NCBI RefSeq assembly: GCF_963966145.1
Contig: NC_091053.1
Span: 9,424,001 to 9,488,000, forward strand
DNA length: 64,000 nt
Source: Tenebrio molitor
Lineage: Eukaryota; Arthropoda; Insecta; Coleoptera; Tenebrionidae
Reading direction: 5' to 3'
Part shown: positions 63,406-64,000 of the stretch, in pieces
How positions within the stretch are numbered: the first letter of the stretch is position 1
Layout: each line of letters begins with the position of its first letter
Notes under the pieces: model-generated
Told to the model about the DNA's origin: nothing
The model's input: the letters and a program-made list of their open reading frames with translations, nothing else
The model's database searches: none
Position numbers and translations under genes: made by a program

Positions 63406-63700
63406 TATTTTTGTTCGACACTGTCAGAATTTGATAATTTTCTCCTATGTGAACGGATTTTGATAAATGTCACCAGTTGTCAAAACGAAACGTCAAGCTA
63501 ATTTTAAAGATTTTAAGCGATTTGGGGCCTTCAAGGGGCTCGTCAAACAAAAAAACGTTGTATTCAACTCGTTTGTGTGTCAATTGGGCTTTTTTGGCAC
63601 TCGTGGACCTTTAAAACGCTCGTTTCACTCGCGTTTTAAACTGACCCACTCGTACTAAAAAACCCCAATTTACACAATAACTCGTCAAATAAACTACTAA
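63406..63700. repeat. Hairpin H12 and flank, copy of 18390-18612 inverted
   Basis: The left half matches 18390-18612 in reverse. The hairpin runs 63567-63695 with the same apex CTCGTTTCACTCG at 63619-63631 and ends in CTCGTCAAATAAACTACTA as H11 does. Confidence 0.75.
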
Positions 63701-64000
63701 TTTCTGACAATTACAAAAGTCATTAAAAACGCTTAATATTTACTTCTTCAGAATATTTTAATATGCTTGTCTTATATGCACAAACAATGGATACCCAACA
63801 ATGCATAATGCATCATTTGAAATGCGTGCATATTTACAAATAAAGCAGGAAAACTAATTTATAGGTAACTTAACATCAACAACAGGATAGGTCAATTTAA
63901 ATTGCTTCTTTCCTAATCACTATTTAAGATAGATTTTTTTGAACATTTTTGGTCCGCCAGTTCTGATATACTGATATACATACACATATGTATATTGTAT
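63701..64000. other. No gene recognised
   Basis: AT-rich; nothing identifiable. Confidence 0.35.

Overview
This is eukaryotic, almost certainly insect, genomic DNA. It is AT-rich, has short GT..AG introns of about 50-100 bp, and contains only transposable-element families typical of arthropods. I recognise no ordinary host gene. Nearly every coding stretch belongs to a mobile element: THAP/P, Crypton, PIF/Harbinger, Mutator-like (MULE), Tc1, mariner-like with DUF4817, Sailor-like ITm, pogo, hAT, Helitron, Jockey-like non-LTR, Gypsy-like LTR, or tRNA-derived SINE. The species cannot be fixed from this window. The name Sailor and the orphan-family match below are recalled, not searched.

The window is best read as nested insertions. 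Many are proven because the interrupted reading frame rejoins exactly once one copy of the target-site duplication (TSD) is removed. 1-3 kb: THAP/P relic, non-LTR endonuclease fragment and a hairpin. 3-7.2 kb: a Crypton-type tyrosine recombinase gene split by a 3.1-kb Harbinger. 7.9-9.9 kb: a MULE whose ends are arrays of an ACCGACAG motif, itself carrying a mariner MITE. 10-12.9 kb: Sailor-like relic, probable solo LTR with 58-bp tandem repeats. 13-16.3 kb: hAT relic split by a 984-bp palindrome. 16.3-24.2 kb: Helitron fragment, MITEs, and a non-LTR endonuclease relic split by a MULE, which is split by a P-element-like transposon, which carries MITEs; a Tc1 follows. 24.2-29.2 kb: Sailor relic split by a MULE derivative, SINE, hairpins and a mariner. 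29.25-34.5 kb: a complete Gypsy-like element with matching 251-bp LTRs. 34.8-37.4 kb: a 2.2-kb Tc1 palindrome and a MITE sharing a TA with it.

37.7-44 kb: one Sailor-like relic hit repeatedly by a tandem-repeat gene block (itself hit by a dimeric SINE), a Tc1 MITE, a palindromic MITE and a 3.6-kb inverted-repeat element carrying an orphan protein family. 45.4-54.6 kb: a second Harbinger split by a Gypsy element, whose 5' LTR is split by a full-length 4.9-kb Jockey-like element. 54.8-57.8 kb: a third Harbinger relic split by a Sailor-like element with an intact two-exon transposase of 440 residues, the best candidate for a functional gene here. 58-63 kb: a pogo transposase split by a 4.3-kb MULE that carries three further insertions. 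63-63.7 kb: foldback hairpins.

The least explained signal is a scattered set of stem-loops at 2.8, 11.4, 12.8, 22.7, 24.95, 26.9, 29.1, 53.3, 54.6, 59.2, 63.3 and 63.6 kb. Their stems are unrelated in sequence, but the apices share a direct CGAG..CGAG pair, and several share ATAGTA..TACTATTTTT ends. They look like one structural class of element rather than one sequence family.
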